From positions 2,784-8,140 of the forward strand of contig DXVY01000064.1 of the NCBI GenBank assembly GCA_019417145.1: a stretch of 5,357 nt of DNA, in the 5' to 3' direction. The notes beneath the pieces are model-generated. The model worked only from the letters and a program-made list of their open reading frames with translations, searched no databases and was not told the DNA's origin. Numbering within the stretch: the first letter of the stretch is position 1; the number at the start of each line of letters is the position of its first letter. The translations under genes and the position numbers were made by a program. Below, piece by piece: positions 1 through 5,357 of the stretch. The stretch comes from Clostridiales bacterium (GTDB lineage: Bacteria > Bacillota > Clostridia > Oscillospirales > Acutalibacteraceae).

Positions 1-199
1 GCAAAATACCGATGGAGTCCTTAATGTAGCTGAGCTCCGTACTGAGCAGCTGCCAGGTGACGTGGGGCAGGCCCTTGATAAAGATATAGCCGATGATGAC
101 GAGTAAAAGGGCGCAGGTGAGGAAGGCGCAGAAATAGAGGAAAAACCGCAGGGTGCGGTTATATGCCTTCCGCCGGCCCGAGAGAGGTTGCATTTGCAT
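1..199 (-). CDS. pstA: PstA, phosphate ABC transporter permease (N-terminal part only)
   Basis: This is the first 66 codons of a membrane protein that runs off the left edge. The start is read as ATG at 199, giving MQMQPLSGRRKAYNRTLRFF; a second in-frame ATG lies two codons later. An AAAGGG ribosome-binding-like stretch at 220-211 is 11 nt before the first ATG, which favours it. A basic head is followed by one hydrophobic segment at about residues 18-41 (FFLYFCAFLTCALLLVIIGY) and then by an extracytoplasmic-looking stretch with GLPHVTWQLL, a layout common in PstA. The assignment rests mainly on position: it follows pstC by 52 nt in the order pstS-pstC-pstA. PstA pairs with PstC to form the membrane channel for phosphate. 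The EAA loop and remaining membrane segments are outside the window, so another permease cannot be formally excluded. Confidence 0.85.
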   Translation of the reverse strand, partial: MQMQPLSGRRKAYNRTLRFFLYFCAFLTCALLLVIIGYIFIKGLPHVTWQLLSTELSYIKDSIGIL

Positions 200-228
200 A
201 AGGCTTCATTCCCTTTCTCTGTATGGCG

Positions 229-251
229 GCGCCCCCGTCGGGGGCCGGCGC
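229..251 (-). other. GC-rich hairpin between pstC and pstA
   Basis: In the 52-nt pstC-pstA gap the sequence GCCCCC-GTC-GGGGGC (231-245) forms a perfect 6-bp stem with a 3-nt loop, flanked by more GC-rich sequence. It begins just after the pstC stop codon. No T-tract follows on the minus strand, so it is not a normal intrinsic terminator. It could protect the 3' end of upstream mRNA or slow ribosomes or polymerase within the operon; that role is inferred. Confidence 0.45.
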
Positions 252-1238
252 TTATTTTTCCCGTTTCCATTTTAAGAGCATATTGAGGATCACATTGATA
301 AGCATGATAAAGAGGAAAAGTACCAGTGCGATAGAGAAGAGCGCCTGCTGCTGCAAGGAACCTACGGCGGCATAGCTCATCTCGCTGGCCACGGCGGTGG
401 TCAGGAAGCGGACCGAAGAGAAAAGGGAGGGCATATTGGCCACGTTACCGGCCACCATAATGACCGCCATAGCCTCGCCGATGGCTCGTCCGATTCCAAG
501 CACGATAGAAGCGGCGATTCCGCTTTTGGCAGCGGGGACGGACACCCTGAAATAGGTTTCAATCTCGGTGGCGCCAAGGGCCAAAGAGGCCTCTTCGTAC
601 TCCTTGGGAACAGCCTGCAGGGCCGTCTCCGATACGCTGATGATAGAGGGAAGAATCATGATGGCCAGCACGATTATGGCCGAGAAAAGGCTGGCGCCGT
701 CGGGCAGATTAAAGAGCTCCCGCACGGCCGGAACCAGTACCATCATACCGATCAGGCCGTAAACCACAGAAGGAATGCCGGCCAGCAGCTCCACCGCCGG
801 GCGCACCACGGCTGCCACCTTGGGCGGCGCGACCTTCGCCAGAAATACGGCGGTCATAAAACCGATGGGCACGCCGATTAGAATAGCGCCGGCCGTACCG
901 TAAACCGAGGTGAGGATAAAGGGCAGGATCCCGAACTGGGGCTCCGACGCCGTGGACGCCCAGGTCTGGCCAAAGAGAAAGTCCACAAGGCCGATCTCCT
1001 TAATGGCCGGTATACCGGATACAATGAGATATATGCTGATAAAGAGGACAAAACCGATGGATATCAGGCCGCACACGAGAAAAATCACGTGCATGACCTT
1101 CTCCATAACATGCAGTACGGCCTTGGGCTTGCTGGGTCCCGGCCGCTTTTTCTCCGCCCTGCTGGGCTCCCGGACCGGCTCAGTGTCCGGCGGCGCGGAA
1201 CGCAGCGTGGTTCCCGCAGCCGCAATATGTTGATCCAT
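252..1238 (-). CDS. pstC: PstC, phosphate ABC transporter permease
   Basis: This 328-residue integral membrane protein is one of the two permease subunits of the high-affinity phosphate importer PstSCAB. Hydrophobic segments are visible at about residues 49-75, 107-134, 143-170, 184-202, 243-264 and 299-322, giving six spans. The cytoplasmic EAA loop that contacts the ATPase PstB is at about 212-240 (EYEEASLALGATEIETYFRV, then SVPAAKSG). It is followed by GIGRAIGEAMAV at 248-259, which is strongly typical of PstC. The first 45 residues are an uncommonly long, soluble head rich in Pro, Arg and Lys. The ATG at 1238 has only a weak ribosome binding site (AAAGGTG at 1257-1251, 12 nt upstream), and I see no better start before the first membrane span. 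It lies 112 nt after pstS with a strong hairpin between them, suggesting co-transcription at a lower level than pstS. Confidence 0.96.
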   Translation of the reverse strand: MDQHIAAAGTTLRSAPPDTEPVREPSRAEKKRPGPSKPKAVLHVMEKVMHVIFLVCGLISIGFVLFISIYLIVSGIPAIKEIGLVDFLFGQTWASTASEPQFGILPFILTSVYGTAGAILIGVPIGFMTAVFLAKVAPPKVAAVVRPAVELLAGIPSVVYGLIGMMVLVPAVRELFNLPDGASLFSAIIVLAIMILPSIISVSETALQAVPKEYEEASLALGATEIETYFRVSVPAAKSGIAASIVLGIGRAIGEAMAVIMVAGNVANMPSLFSSVRFLTTAVASEMSYAAVGSLQQQALFSIALVLFLFIMLINVILNMLLKWKREK

Positions 1239-1282
1239 TAGGATGGCTCACACCTTTCTCGAGTATAGACCATAACGCCACG

Positions 1283-1320
1283 AAAACTCTCTCTAGAGTC
1301 TTCCATCCAGAGAGAGTTTT
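1283..1320 (-). terminator. 12-bp hairpin between pstS and pstC (likely attenuator or processing site)
   Basis: AAAACTCTCTCT (1283-1294) and AGAGAGAGTTTT (1309-1320) are perfect reverse complements, giving a 12-bp stem with a 14-nt loop, 30 nt past the pstS stop. On the minus strand the 3' arm ends in TTTT followed by CGTGG, so the U-tract is short and mostly inside the stem. This suits a leaky terminator, or a hairpin that protects the 3' end of pstS mRNA, more than a full stop. pstC follows in the same direction. In Bacillus subtilis the pst transcript is processed so that pstS mRNA is in excess; a similar role here is inferred. Confidence 0.65.
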
Positions 1321-1350
1321 GGGGCGCTTATAACAGGAGGATGAAACAGC

Positions 1351-2208
1351 TTACTTTAAGGGAACCGCACCGGCGTCGGCAATCAGCTGGGAAGCGTCGG
1401 CGGAGGTGGCAAAGTCTACGAAAGCCTGAGCGGCGTCGGAGAGGGCCTCGGATTCGCTGACGATGAAGTTAAAGTTACGCTGAATCTTATACGTACCGTC
1501 CAGAACCGTATCCTCGCTGGGAGCCACATTGTCCACCGTCAGAGCCTTGATGGTATCGTTGACAGCCGACAGGGAGGCGTAACCGATAGCGTTGGGGTTG
1601 GAGGCCACATTGGCGATCACTTCACCGGTAGAGGTCAGCTCATTGGTATATTTGCACTTGTCCTCGGTCTCGGTGATGCTCTCGAAACCATCGCGGGTGC
1701 CGGAACCGGCCTCGCGGCCAATGAACACAACCTGACCGTCGTTGCCGCCCACTTCAGACCAGTTCGTGATCTCGCCGGTAGCCATTTTGGCGATCTGGTC
1801 AATGCTCAGGTTGGCCACAGGGTTGTTGGGGTTGACGATAACAGCGATGCCGTCCTTGGCAACCGTGATGGACTTGACGCCGGTCTCGGTGTCCTTCAGG
1901 TCGCGGCTGGCCAGCCCAATGTCGGCCGTGCCATCCTTGGCGGCGGTGATGCCGGCGCTGGAACCGGTGCCACTGTAGTTCACGGTAACGCCGTCATGCG
2001 CCTCTTCAAAGGCCTCCTTCAGAACGCCCATGACCTCCTCCATGGAGGTGGAGCCGTCGGTGTTGATGGTACCGGAGATTTGCGCGGTCTGCGAGGTGCC
2101 GCCCGCAGCGGAAGTGCCGTTGGAAGAGGTGTCGTTGCCGGACTGGCCACAGGACGCAAGGCTCAGGACCATCAGGCCGGCCAATGCCAGAGTTACAAGC
2201 TTTTTCAT
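1351..2208 (-). CDS. pstS: PstS, phosphate-binding lipoprotein
   Basis: This 285-residue extracytoplasmic solute-binding protein captures phosphate and hands it to the PstCA permease. A lipoprotein signal peptide is clear: MKKL, a hydrophobic core, then lipobox LASC with the lipidated Cys at residue 20. A Ser/Thr/Gly-rich flexible linker covers about 21-45. The mature domain shows the family's phosphate-binding segments: DGSTSM (51-56), YSGTGSSAGI (78-87), ADIGLASRDL (95-104) and GREAGSGTRDGFE (164-176). NAIGYASL (206-213) is also typical, and the end GAVPLK is normal, so the protein looks complete. The ATG at 2208 has a strong ribosome binding site (AAAGGAGA at 2225-2218, 9 nt upstream). It is the first gene of the operon, directly behind a promoter with Pho-box-like repeats, so induction by phosphate starvation is expected. 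Confidence 0.97.
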   Translation of the reverse strand: MKKLVTLALAGLMVLSLASCGQSGNDTSSNGTSAAGGTSQTAQISGTINTDGSTSMEEVMGVLKEAFEEAHDGVTVNYSGTGSSAGITAAKDGTADIGLASRDLKDTETGVKSITVAKDGIAVIVNPNNPVANLSIDQIAKMATGEITNWSEVGGNDGQVVFIGREAGSGTRDGFESITETEDKCKYTNELTSTGEVIANVASNPNAIGYASLSAVNDTIKALTVDNVAPSEDTVLDGTYKIQRNFNFIVSESEALSDAAQAFVDFATSADASQLIADAGAVPLK

Positions 2209-2244
2209 ACAGGTTTGTCTCCTTTACTTTCATTGTGCAACCAC

Positions 2245-2273
2245 AGTATAAGAGACCTGCGTAAAATACAAAA
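2245..2273 (-). promoter_or_regulatory. Predicted pstS promoter (-35/-10)
   Basis: On the minus strand TATACT (2250-2245) is a good sigma-A -10 element. Seventeen bases upstream lies TTTTGT (2273-2268), a poor match to TTGACA. A start site near 2238 would give a leader of about 30 nt carrying the pstS ribosome binding site. A good -10 with a weak -35, directly next to 11-bp repeats, is the usual design of an activator-dependent Pho promoter. The start site itself is inferred. Confidence 0.65.
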
Positions 2274-2278
2274 CCCTT

Positions 2279-2322
2279 CCTTTGTTAAATCCATGTAAAA
2301 CGCCGCCAAAACCCTATGTAAA
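2279..2322 (-). promoter_or_regulatory. Pho-box-like array: four 11-bp repeats
   Basis: Read on the minus strand from 2322, the sequence divides exactly into four 11-mers: TTTACATAGGG, TTTTGGCGGCG, TTTTACATGGA and TTTAACAAAGG. Repeats 1, 3 and 4 match TTT(T/A)ACA-like hexamers; repeat 2 is degenerate. Direct hexamers on one helix face at 11-bp spacing, ending just upstream of a weak -35, are the known layout of PhoB/PhoP binding sites (TT(A/T/C)ACA-like hexamers in Bacillus). I infer a PhoR/PhoP-type two-component regulator activates pstSCA from here. No regulator gene is in the window. Confidence 0.7.
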
Positions 2323-2342
2323 GCCGTTCACGGCTTTACATA
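2315..2342. repeat. Perfect 28-bp palindrome at the edge of the pstS control region
   Basis: The arms TATGTAAAGCCGT (2315-2327) and ACGGCTTTACATA (2330-2342) are perfect 13-bp reverse complements around a 2-bp centre. Each arm contains TTTACA, so the motif faces outward on both strands; the minus-strand copy is repeat 1 of the Pho-box-like array. It lies about 75 bp upstream of the predicted start site and has no T-tract suitable for termination, so an operator or a head-to-head regulator site is more likely than a terminator. Confidence 0.7.
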
Positions 2343-2343
2343 A

Positions 2344-2658
2344 TGCTTAACACGCTAAAGCGGCGGCTGTCCTAAAGAACAGCGGCCCTACTCCCTGTCC
2401 ACCGCATTCATATTGTAAAATCGGCAATCTGCGCCGTTTATAAGCTGTCGGCCCAATAAGAGAGTATATGTCAGCCTGTCGGTTAAGCGCCGTCCAGCTA
2501 TTCATAGTCACGCCTGGCCCTCTCCGCCAAGGGATATACATTCGTCCAGCCACGGGCAACCGGAAATAGAAAATCCTTTAAAAGCCAATGGGCGGGGTCC
2601 GCTTTTGGAAGCGAACATGCAGCGGACCGTTTCTCCCTGCACAGCCGGGCATAACCAT
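2344..2658. other. Non-coding intergenic segment between the mrdA terminator and the pst control region
   Basis: I find no convincing gene in these 315 bp. A minus-strand reading frame from a TTG at 2559 to 2347 has no ribosome binding site, odd composition and runs up to the regulatory palindrome. Two hairpins are visible. At 2362-2387, GCTGTCC pairs with GAACAGC (one wobble) around TAAA, extended by 3 bp beyond a mismatch. At 2596-2628, GGTCCGCT pairs with AGCGGACC (8 bp) around a 17-nt loop. Neither is followed by a clear T-tract on either strand. I see no tRNA, riboswitch or confident promoter. Confidence 0.6.
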
Positions 2659-2692
2659 AAAAAAGGCCCTCCGCCTACGCCGGCAGAGGGCC
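2659..2692 (-). terminator. Intrinsic terminator after mrdA
   Basis: On the minus strand an 11-bp stem (2692-2682 with 2675-2665, one G.T wobble) closes a 6-nt loop and is followed directly by six T residues (2664-2659). It starts 10 nt after the mrdA stop codon. This is a classic rho-independent terminator and marks the end of the mre-mrdA transcript, insulating the pst operon downstream. Confidence 0.93.
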
Positions 2693-2702
2693 ATGGATTT
2701 GT

Positions 2703-4715
2703 TTAGGGCAGCAGGGTGTTGACCGACGGCTCCACATAGGGGTCGGACTGGGAGAAGAAGTAGGCGTCGAAAATTGCCCGGACCAGCGAACCGCTGGATG
2801 AGCCGTGTCCGCCGTGTTCCACCACGACCGAAACGGCGATTTCGGGATCATCGTAAGGGGCAAAGGCGATAAACACACTGTTGTCCTCTCCTGTAGGCAC
2901 TTCCGCCGTGCCGGTCTTACCGCCCACCTGAATGGGATAATTGCGGAAGGTGCCACTTCCGGTACCATCCTCCGTCACCGAAAGCATGCCGGCCTTGACC
3001 GTATCAATAACCTCCTGGGAAAAGTCCACCGTATTGAGCACTTGAGGGGTGGAATCTACAACGCTCTCCTCCAAATCATAAGAGCGCACCTCATGGATCA
3101 GGCGCGTCTGGTAACGGGTGCCGCCATTGGCCATGGTAGCGGTATAGGAGGCAAGCTGCAAAGGCGTGAGCACCGTATCCGACTGGCCGATGGCGGCCTG
3201 AAGGGTGTCGCCGCCCCGCCAGTTGGGATCGGCGGCATTGTTCTTGCGCTCCTCGGGACCGGCCAGAATTCCCTTGCTCTCAGGCACCTCCACGCCGGTA
3301 AGCACGCCAAGACCCAATTGCTGGCAATAATTATTCAGTCTATCAATCCCTAGCTTGTAACCCGTATCATAGAAAAAGTAGTTGCAGGACCTGGCCAGCG
3401 CGCGGGTCACGTTGATATTGCCGTGATACCCTAAGCATTTTGGCTGGTAGTCCTGAAACAGTGTAAACCGTTGGACGCAACGCACGGTGGTTTCAGGCGT
3501 GATGACGCCCTCCTGTAAGGCCGCCGCAGCCACAGCGGGCTTAAATACCGATCCCGGGGGATAGAGGCCGTTGAAGGCCCGATCAAAAAGGGGGTTGTCG
3601 CTGTTGCTGGCCAGCGCCTGGTAGTTGTTCATATAATCGGAAAGCGTATAGGTGGGATAGTTGGCCGAACACAAGATTTCCCCCGTCTTGACCTGCACAG
3701 CCACCACCGCACCGGCGTCAGCCTCGCCGTTGGTGGTGGTCTTTAACTGGTTGATCAGGGCCTCCAGCTGGGTCTGCGCCACCCTTTGCAAGTTTTTGTC
3801 AATGGATAAAAGCACGGTGTTACCCGCCTCGGGCTGTTGCACCACCTCCTCCGAGAGGGTGTTGCCCGAAGCATCCTGCTTTACGATCTTGGAACCGTTT
3901 TTCCCCCGCAAATAGTCCTCGGCGGCCTTTTCGATACCGCTTCTGCCTACCCGATCGCTGTAGGTATACCCCTTGGCGCTGAGCTCCTCCCAGTCCTCCG
4001 CGTAGATGGGCCCCATGGTGCCGATGAGATGGGGGGCTACGTCGTCGGCTACATATTCCCGGAAGGGTACTACGCTGATCTCCACGCCGGGCATGTCGCC
4101 TGACGCTTCGGTCACCGCGGTCATGGTCTCGGCCGAAACATCCTCAGCCAGGGTAAAGGGAGCCGACACGGAAAAGTCTGCCTGTTCCATGGAGTACCGC
4201 ACCCCCATAACCGTGCGCTGCAACTGCCGGTCCAGCCCTTCCAGCTCATAACGCTTGACCATCTGGGTAAAACAGTTCTCGGCCGTGGCGTAATGGGCCA
4301 CGCCCAGGCGGTTTTTCATAGAGGTGATCTCACTGTCCTTCCCCTCCACAAAGCCAAAGGGTTCCTCCGTGGATAGGGGAAGATTGTCGGTCCAGGCCTC
4401 TCCCGTCTTTTTCAGATAGGCCGTCAGCGCCACAATGGTCTGGTTGATCTGATCTTTGGGCAGGTAAGCGCTGTTGAAGACAATATTATAGCCCTCCCGG
4501 TTGACGGCGATGGGCCGGCCGTATCGGTCGAGGATTTCACCTCTGGCCGCGTTGATGGTGACCCTGCGGCTGCCGGTAGTATCGGCCTGGTCCAGGTATT
4601 TCTGGGCGTTGACCACCTGAATTTGCGCCGCGCGGCCGGTATATACCGCCAGCACAGCCGTCAAAACAAGGGCCATGGCGATTTGTCTGGGATTCAGTTT
4701 CTTCTTTTTTCGCAA
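2703..4715 (-). CDS. mrdA: Penicillin-binding protein 2, class B transpeptidase of the Rod complex
   Basis: This 670-residue protein is anchored by one membrane segment (about residues 11-27) after a basic head (MRKKKK). It cross-links peptidoglycan during cell elongation. A class B dimerisation domain covers about 45-300, with RGEILDRYGRPIA at 58-70 and HLIGTMGPI at 229-237. The transpeptidase domain follows at about 330-655 with all three active-site motifs: SVFK with catalytic Ser389 and Lys392, SCN at 443-445, and KTGT at 600-603. AAIGQSDTVLTPLQLA (507-522) is also typical. The start is TTG at 4715, supported by AAGGAGA (4728-4722) 6 nt upstream; no ATG precedes it in a suitable place. 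It lies 80 nt after mreD, which favours PBP2 of the elongation system over a sporulation or division PBP. Cys413, Cys427, His431 and Cys444 cluster beside the active site. I use mrdA; pbpA-type names are also used. Confidence 0.93.
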   Translation of the reverse strand: MRKKKKLNPRQIAMALVLTAVLAVYTGRAAQIQVVNAQKYLDQADTTGSRRVTINAARGEILDRYGRPIAVNREGYNIVFNSAYLPKDQINQTIVALTAYLKKTGEAWTDNLPLSTEEPFGFVEGKDSEITSMKNRLGVAHYATAENCFTQMVKRYELEGLDRQLQRTVMGVRYSMEQADFSVSAPFTLAEDVSAETMTAVTEASGDMPGVEISVVPFREYVADDVAPHLIGTMGPIYAEDWEELSAKGYTYSDRVGRSGIEKAAEDYLRGKNGSKIVKQDASGNTLSEEVVQQPEAGNTVLLSIDKNLQRVAQTQLEALINQLKTTTNGEADAGAVVAVQVKTGEILCSANYPTYTLSDYMNNYQALASNSDNPLFDRAFNGLYPPGSVFKPAVAAAALQEGVITPETTVRCVQRFTLFQDYQPKCLGYHGNINVTRALARSCNYFFYDTGYKLGIDRLNNYCQQLGLGVLTGVEVPESKGILAGPEERKNNAADPNWRGGDTLQAAIGQSDTVLTPLQLASYTATMANGGTRYQTRLIHEVRSYDLEESVVDSTPQVLNTVDFSQEVIDTVKAGMLSVTEDGTGSGTFRNYPIQVGGKTGTAEVPTGEDNSVFIAFAPYDDPEIAVSVVVEHGGHGSSSGSLVRAIFDAYFFSQSDPYVEPSVNTLLP

Positions 4716-4721
4716 GGCGGT

Positions 4722-4728
4722 TCTCCTT
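4722..4728 (-). promoter_or_regulatory. Ribosome binding site that fixes the TTG start of mrdA
   Basis: AAGGAGA on the minus strand ends 6 nt before TTG at 4715 and is part of an A-rich AAAAAGGAGAA stretch. The next in-frame ATG (codon 14) falls inside the membrane anchor and would remove the basic head, so the TTG is the most reasonable start. Confidence 0.8.
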
Positions 4729-4733
4729 TTTAA

Positions 4734-4790
4734 TGCACCCGCCCGAAGCCGGCGTGTAGAGGTCGGATGGTATATCCGGTCGAAGGTGCA
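4734..4790 (-). other. Possible branched RNA fold in the mreD-mrdA gap
   Basis: Within the 80-nt gap, TGCACC (minus strand, 4790-4785) pairs with GGTGCA (4739-4734) to close a three-way arrangement. Inside it are a 5-bp hairpin CGGAT-ATACC-ATCCG (4778-4764) and a 4-bp GC hairpin CGCC/GGCG with a 7-nt loop (4754-4740), which abuts the closing helix. The fold ends 5 nt before the mrdA ribosome binding site. It matches no riboswitch I recognise. It could tune mrdA translation or mark an mRNA processing site; the short stems make this uncertain. Confidence 0.4.
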
Positions 4791-4795
4791 AAGCG

Positions 4796-5305
4796 TCAGG
4801 CCTGCACCTGCCGCAACAGCCGGCGAATGAGCAGGTATAGGGGGATGGATAGCACAAAGGTGTAGACAAACTCTCCTAAGCCGTATTTCAGAAACAAATA
4901 ACCGGCGTCGTCATAGCCGGGCAGCAAATAATAGATGAGCCACCGCAGGGTGACATAGAGAAGAAGCAGGCCCGCCTGAAACAAAAAGCTGACGCCAAGG
5001 GTATTGTTGAACAGGCAGGTGATCAGCAGGCCGCTCACGCAGCCGAATATCAACAGAACTACGGTATTAAAGCAGCCGGCGCCGCCCACCACCGCGTCCA
5101 TCAGCATACCGGCCACCAGACCAAACACCGCGCCGGCCCATTGGCGCAGGAACATGGCGGCCGCAATAGTCGCCGATACCAGCAGCAGCGGCCGTGCCCC
5201 ATACACAGGCGGAAACAGTCCCGTATACTGTATAAGGAACAAAAACAAAAACAATACGCCTAAGACGGTATAATGGAGATAGCTATGTTTTTTGGTCCGC
5301 GCCAT
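4796..5305 (-). CDS. mreD: MreD, rod shape-determining membrane protein
   Basis: This 169-residue, very hydrophobic protein is the small membrane subunit of the MreBCD elongation system. It works with MreC to link the MreB filaments to the wall-synthesis enzymes RodA and PBP2. Hydrophobic segments lie at about residues 12-30, 38-52, 55-75, 79-97, 104-128 and 140-162. FGLVAGMLMDAVVGGAGCFN (61-80) carries the conserved GxxxGxxxD pattern (Gly62, Gly66, Asp70) seen in MreD near its third span. Length is normal for the family. The ATG at 5305 has a strong ribosome binding site (GGAGGG at 5319-5314, 8 nt upstream) that lies within the end of the preceding gene. The identity is supported by the mrdA gene downstream and the probable mreC end upstream. 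Confidence 0.9.
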   Translation of the reverse strand: MARTKKHSYLHYTVLGVLFLFLFLIQYTGLFPPVYGARPLLLVSATIAAAMFLRQWAGAVFGLVAGMLMDAVVGGAGCFNTVVLLIFGCVSGLLITCLFNNTLGVSFLFQAGLLLLYVTLRWLIYYLLPGYDDAGYLFLKYGLGEFVYTFVLSIPLYLLIRRLLRQVQA

Positions 5306-5306
5306 A

Positions 5307-5357
5307 TCACTGTCCCTCCGTCAGCGGATCGCCCTGGCCGGAGAAATAGGTAAGCAC
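5307..5357 (-). CDS. mreC: Probable MreC, C-terminal tail only
   Basis: The last 16 codons of a gene entering from the right edge read VLTYFSGQGDPLTEGQ and end at TGA (5309-5307), one base before the mreD start. Such tight spacing suggests translational coupling. The identity as mreC comes from its place just before mreD, as in most mreBCD operons; the tail is too short to show a domain. Another minus-strand frame also stays open across this stretch, so the frame choice rests on the stop codon sitting next to mreD. Confidence 0.55.
   Translation of the reverse strand: MLTYFSGQGDPLTEGQ

Noticed and set aside
1336..1343. AGGAGG followed by ATG on the plus strand next to the pstS stop
   Set aside because: The motif is adjacent to the ATG with no spacing, and the frame would run antisense to pstS with no credible protein.
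1996..2298. Plus-strand frames opposite the pstS signal peptide and promoter
   Set aside because: They cover the lipoprotein signal, ribosome binding site and promoter of pstS and lack their own start signals.
2516..2533. Partial resemblance of GGCGGAGAGGGCC to the mrdA terminator arm, suggesting a duplicated terminator
   Set aside because: Only one arm is similar; there is no matching second arm and no T-tract, so it is probably chance in GC-rich DNA.
2347..2559. 70-codon minus-strand frame in the mrdA-pstS gap
   Set aside because: It starts with TTG without a ribosome binding site, has no recognisable motif or membrane segment, and ends against the regulatory palindrome. Chance is the better explanation.
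2805..3353. 182-codon plus-strand open frame antisense to mrdA
   Set aside because: It lies wholly over the transpeptidase domain, has no family motifs and a composition rich in Gly, His, Arg and Ile typical of a GC-rich antisense frame. The mrdA reading is certain from its active-site motifs.
4537..4869. 110-codon minus-strand frame spanning the mreD end and mrdA start
   Set aside because: It overlaps two clearly real genes in another frame, and its residues are those of shifted mreD/mrdA codons. No sign of a frameshift fusion.
1..5357. CRISPR array, insertion sequence, phage or toxin-antitoxin locus
   Set aside because: No repeated spacer-like units, transposase motifs or paired inverted repeats were seen; all large frames belong to housekeeping families.

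Overview
All recognisable genes in this window lie on the minus strand, so the text is read right to left. It holds the end of a cell-shape operon and the start of a phosphate-uptake operon, separated by a strong terminator and about 0.3 kb of non-coding DNA. The GC-rich sequence, strong AGGAG-type ribosome binding sites, a PstS lipoprotein (not a free periplasmic protein) and the mreC-mreD-mrdA order point to a Gram-positive Firmicute. A member of the Clostridia near Oscillospiraceae/Ruminococcaceae is my best guess; this is inferred from style and not proven.

Right part (5357 to about 2659): the last codons of a probable mreC, then mreD, then mrdA (class B penicillin-binding protein 2, PBP2). 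MreC and MreD are membrane partners of the elongation (Rod) machinery, and PBP2 is its transpeptidase. mreC and mreD are 1 nt apart. mreD and mrdA are 80 nt apart, and that gap can fold into a compact branched structure just before the mrdA ribosome binding site. mrdA uses a TTG start and is followed by a textbook intrinsic terminator, so the operon appears to end there.

Middle (2658 to about 2344): no convincing gene; only a few imperfect hairpins.

Left part (2342 to 1): a phosphate-starvation control region, then pstS, pstC and the first 66 codons of pstA, the usual order of the high-affinity Pst phosphate ABC transporter. pstB and phoU would be expected beyond the left edge. The control region has four TTT-rich repeats in exact 11-bp register, the layout of a Pho box bound by PhoB/PhoP-type regulators. 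They sit just upstream of a promoter with a good -10 and a poor -35. The outermost repeat is one arm of a perfect 13+2+13 palindrome. A 12-bp hairpin after pstS and a GC-rich hairpin after pstC may set the ratio of binding protein to permease.

I see no evidence of a new biological system. The genes are housekeeping families. The points most worth checking are regulatory: the Pho-box array with its palindrome, the pstS-pstC hairpin, the mreD-mrdA leader fold, and a possible Cys/His metal site in PBP2.
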